The notes beneath the pieces are model-generated. The model was not told the origin of the DNA, made no database searches, and saw nothing but the letters and a program-made list of their open reading frames with translations. The translations under genes and the position numbers were made by a program. Positions 63,181-64,000 of a stretch of 64,000 bases of DNA are shown piece after piece (positions within the stretch are counted from its first letter, which is position 1; each line of letters begins with the position of its first letter). Location of the stretch: contig NZ_QTUB01000001.1 of NCBI RefSeq assembly GCF_003386665.1, forward strand, positions 1,178,001-1,242,000, given 5' to 3'. Source of the DNA: Xenorhabdus cabanillasii (GTDB lineage Bacteria; Pseudomonadota; Gammaproteobacteria; Enterobacterales; Enterobacteriaceae).

Positions 63181-64000
63181 CTCATTAATGCATACGAACC
63201 AAATCAGATTGGCTGAACTTTCCGTATATAACTGGGGTTCATTCAATGGATTGCACACCGCGCGGATTGATGAGGTGGGAACATTAGTTACGGGGGATAA
63301 TGGTTCAGGAAAATCAACATTTATAGATGGATTGATGGCTTTGCTGCTCCCCGCAGGCAGGGCGACGTTTAACGTTGCAGCAGCACAGGGAGATCGTACT
63401 GACCGAACCTTAATTTCCTATATGCGGGGCAGTTTTGGTTCTGCTCATGATGGTGCTGGCACAAGAGTTAGAAGTAAACGTGAATCTGCCGTAGTGACCG
63501 GACTCAGAGCATTATATCGGAGTGATGACGGTACAGAAATCACACTGGCAGCACTTTTCTGGAACAGTAAATCAACTAATTCCCTGTCAGATGTGACACG
63601 GGTTTACGCCATTGCCAGAAGAAACCTGACACTGAAAGAGGTTCTTGATGCATTTGGTGAAGGTAATGTGCGGGCACTCAAACAGTGGCTCCGTACTGAT
63701 CCTGCCATAACATGTTGCGATGACCGATTCTCTGAATATCAGGAGTTATACCGAAAGCTCTTGTATATGGATAATAAAAACGCCCCGGCATTGCTTTCAC
63801 GGGCATTGGGTTTGAAAAAAATTGATGATCTGACAGAGTTAATTCGTGAATTGGTTCTTGAACCCAGTACCGTTAAGGATGATGCCAGAAAGATAGTGGG
63901 AGAATTTTCCGATCTCGTTGCTATACACAGCCAACTTGTAGATGCCAGAGCACAAAGGGATCATCTGGCTAAATTACCAGAGCTGAATGCTAGTCTGGAG
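63170..64000 (+). CDS. jetC: Wadjet anti-plasmid system SMC-like ATPase JetC (3' end outside window)
   Basis: JetC is the SMC/MukB/MksB-like ATPase of Wadjet that extrudes DNA loops. The frame is open from ATG 63170 (in-frame alternatives at 63164 and 63188) through 277 codons to the window edge. Near the N-terminus is LSVYNWGSFNGLHTARID, then Walker A GDNGSGKSTFIDGLMALLLP (about residues 45-64) and the family stretch FNVAAAQGDRTDRTLISYMRG. The later part (SQLVDARAQRDHLAKLPELN) looks like the beginning of the coiled-coil arm. The hinge and Walker B should follow, and then jetD, the TOPRIM-type nuclease, beyond the window. Confidence 0.9.
   Translation, partial: MLTNSLMHTNQIRLAELSVYNWGSFNGLHTARIDEVGTLVTGDNGSGKSTFIDGLMALLLPAGRATFNVAAAQGDRTDRTLISYMRGSFGSAHDGAGTRVRSKRESAVVTGLRALYRSDDGTEITLAALFWNSKSTNSLSDVTRVYAIARRNLTLKEVLDAFGEGNVRALKQWLRTDPAITCCDDRFSEYQELYRKLLYMDNKNAPALLSRALGLKKIDDLTELIRELVLEPSTVKDDARKIVGEFSDLVAIHSQLVDARAQRDHLAKLPELNASLE

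Overview
The window reads as core chromosome of a gamma-proteobacterium of the order Enterobacterales. Gene order and protein sequences match the Escherichia coli recA-alaS-csrA-serV-arg(tRNA)-gshA-luxS and ffh-rpsP-rimM-trmD-rplS ... aroF-tyrA-pheA-raiA-bamD-rluD-pgeF-clpB-rrn blocks. The 16S rRNA variable regions and ERIC-type repeats look like the Xenorhabdus/Photorhabdus group (Morganellaceae), and I lean to Xenorhabdus. That genus call comes from memory of 16S sequences, not from a search.

Layout. (1) 1-4.6 kb: end of the Na+-translocating NADH:quinone reductase operon (nqrC partial, nqrD, nqrE, nqrF) with its maturation genes apbE and nqrM. (2) 4.7-9.0 kb: an accessory iron/haem island on the minus strand (TonB-dependent receptor and ECF sigma factor, each behind a Fur box), then an unknown lipoprotein and a GNAT acetyltransferase. 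(3) 9.2-15.2 kb: glycine-betaine synthesis (betIBA) divergent from the choline transporter betT, with a putative BetI operator between. (4) 15.4-29.1 kb: dinB and recA (both with perfect LexA boxes), pepD, gpt, an ERIC element, frsA, crl, proBA, aroL, aas-lplT, pncC. (5) 29.4-37.1 kb: alaS, csrA, a tRNA operon with one tRNA-Ser and ten identical tRNA-Arg(ACG) genes at an exact 164-bp period, gshA, the sRNA gene micA, luxS. (6) 37.2-54.8 kb: corB, a frameshifted ypjD, ffh, rpsP-rimM-trmD-rplS, dcuB, aroF-tyrA, pheA with its leader peptide and attenuator, raiA, bamD, rluD-pgeF, clpB. (7) 54.8-60.5 kb: a complete rRNA operon (16S, tRNA-Glu, 23S, 5S) whose 23S gene carries an intervening sequence in helix 25. 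(8) 60.8-64.0 kb: the start of a type I Wadjet (JetABC...) plasmid-defence operon immediately after the rRNA terminator, cut by the window edge inside jetC.

How the parts work together: Nqr genes build a sodium pump and its flavin and iron cofactor machinery. The bet genes and proBA serve osmoprotection. aroF, tyrA, pheA and aroL form the aromatic amino-acid branch, with TyrR-box and attenuation control visible in the DNA. dinB and recA share SOS control. aas and lplT recycle lysophospholipids. The most notable observations are the tenfold tRNA-Arg array with two spacer families and a recombinant spacer, the 23S intervening sequence, the Wadjet operon placed directly behind an rRNA operon, an ECF sigma factor without a visible anti-sigma partner, a one-base frameshift in ypjD, and several short tandem duplications in promoter regions. 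I did not find a convincing wholly undescribed multi-gene system. The Wadjet genes are a known family.
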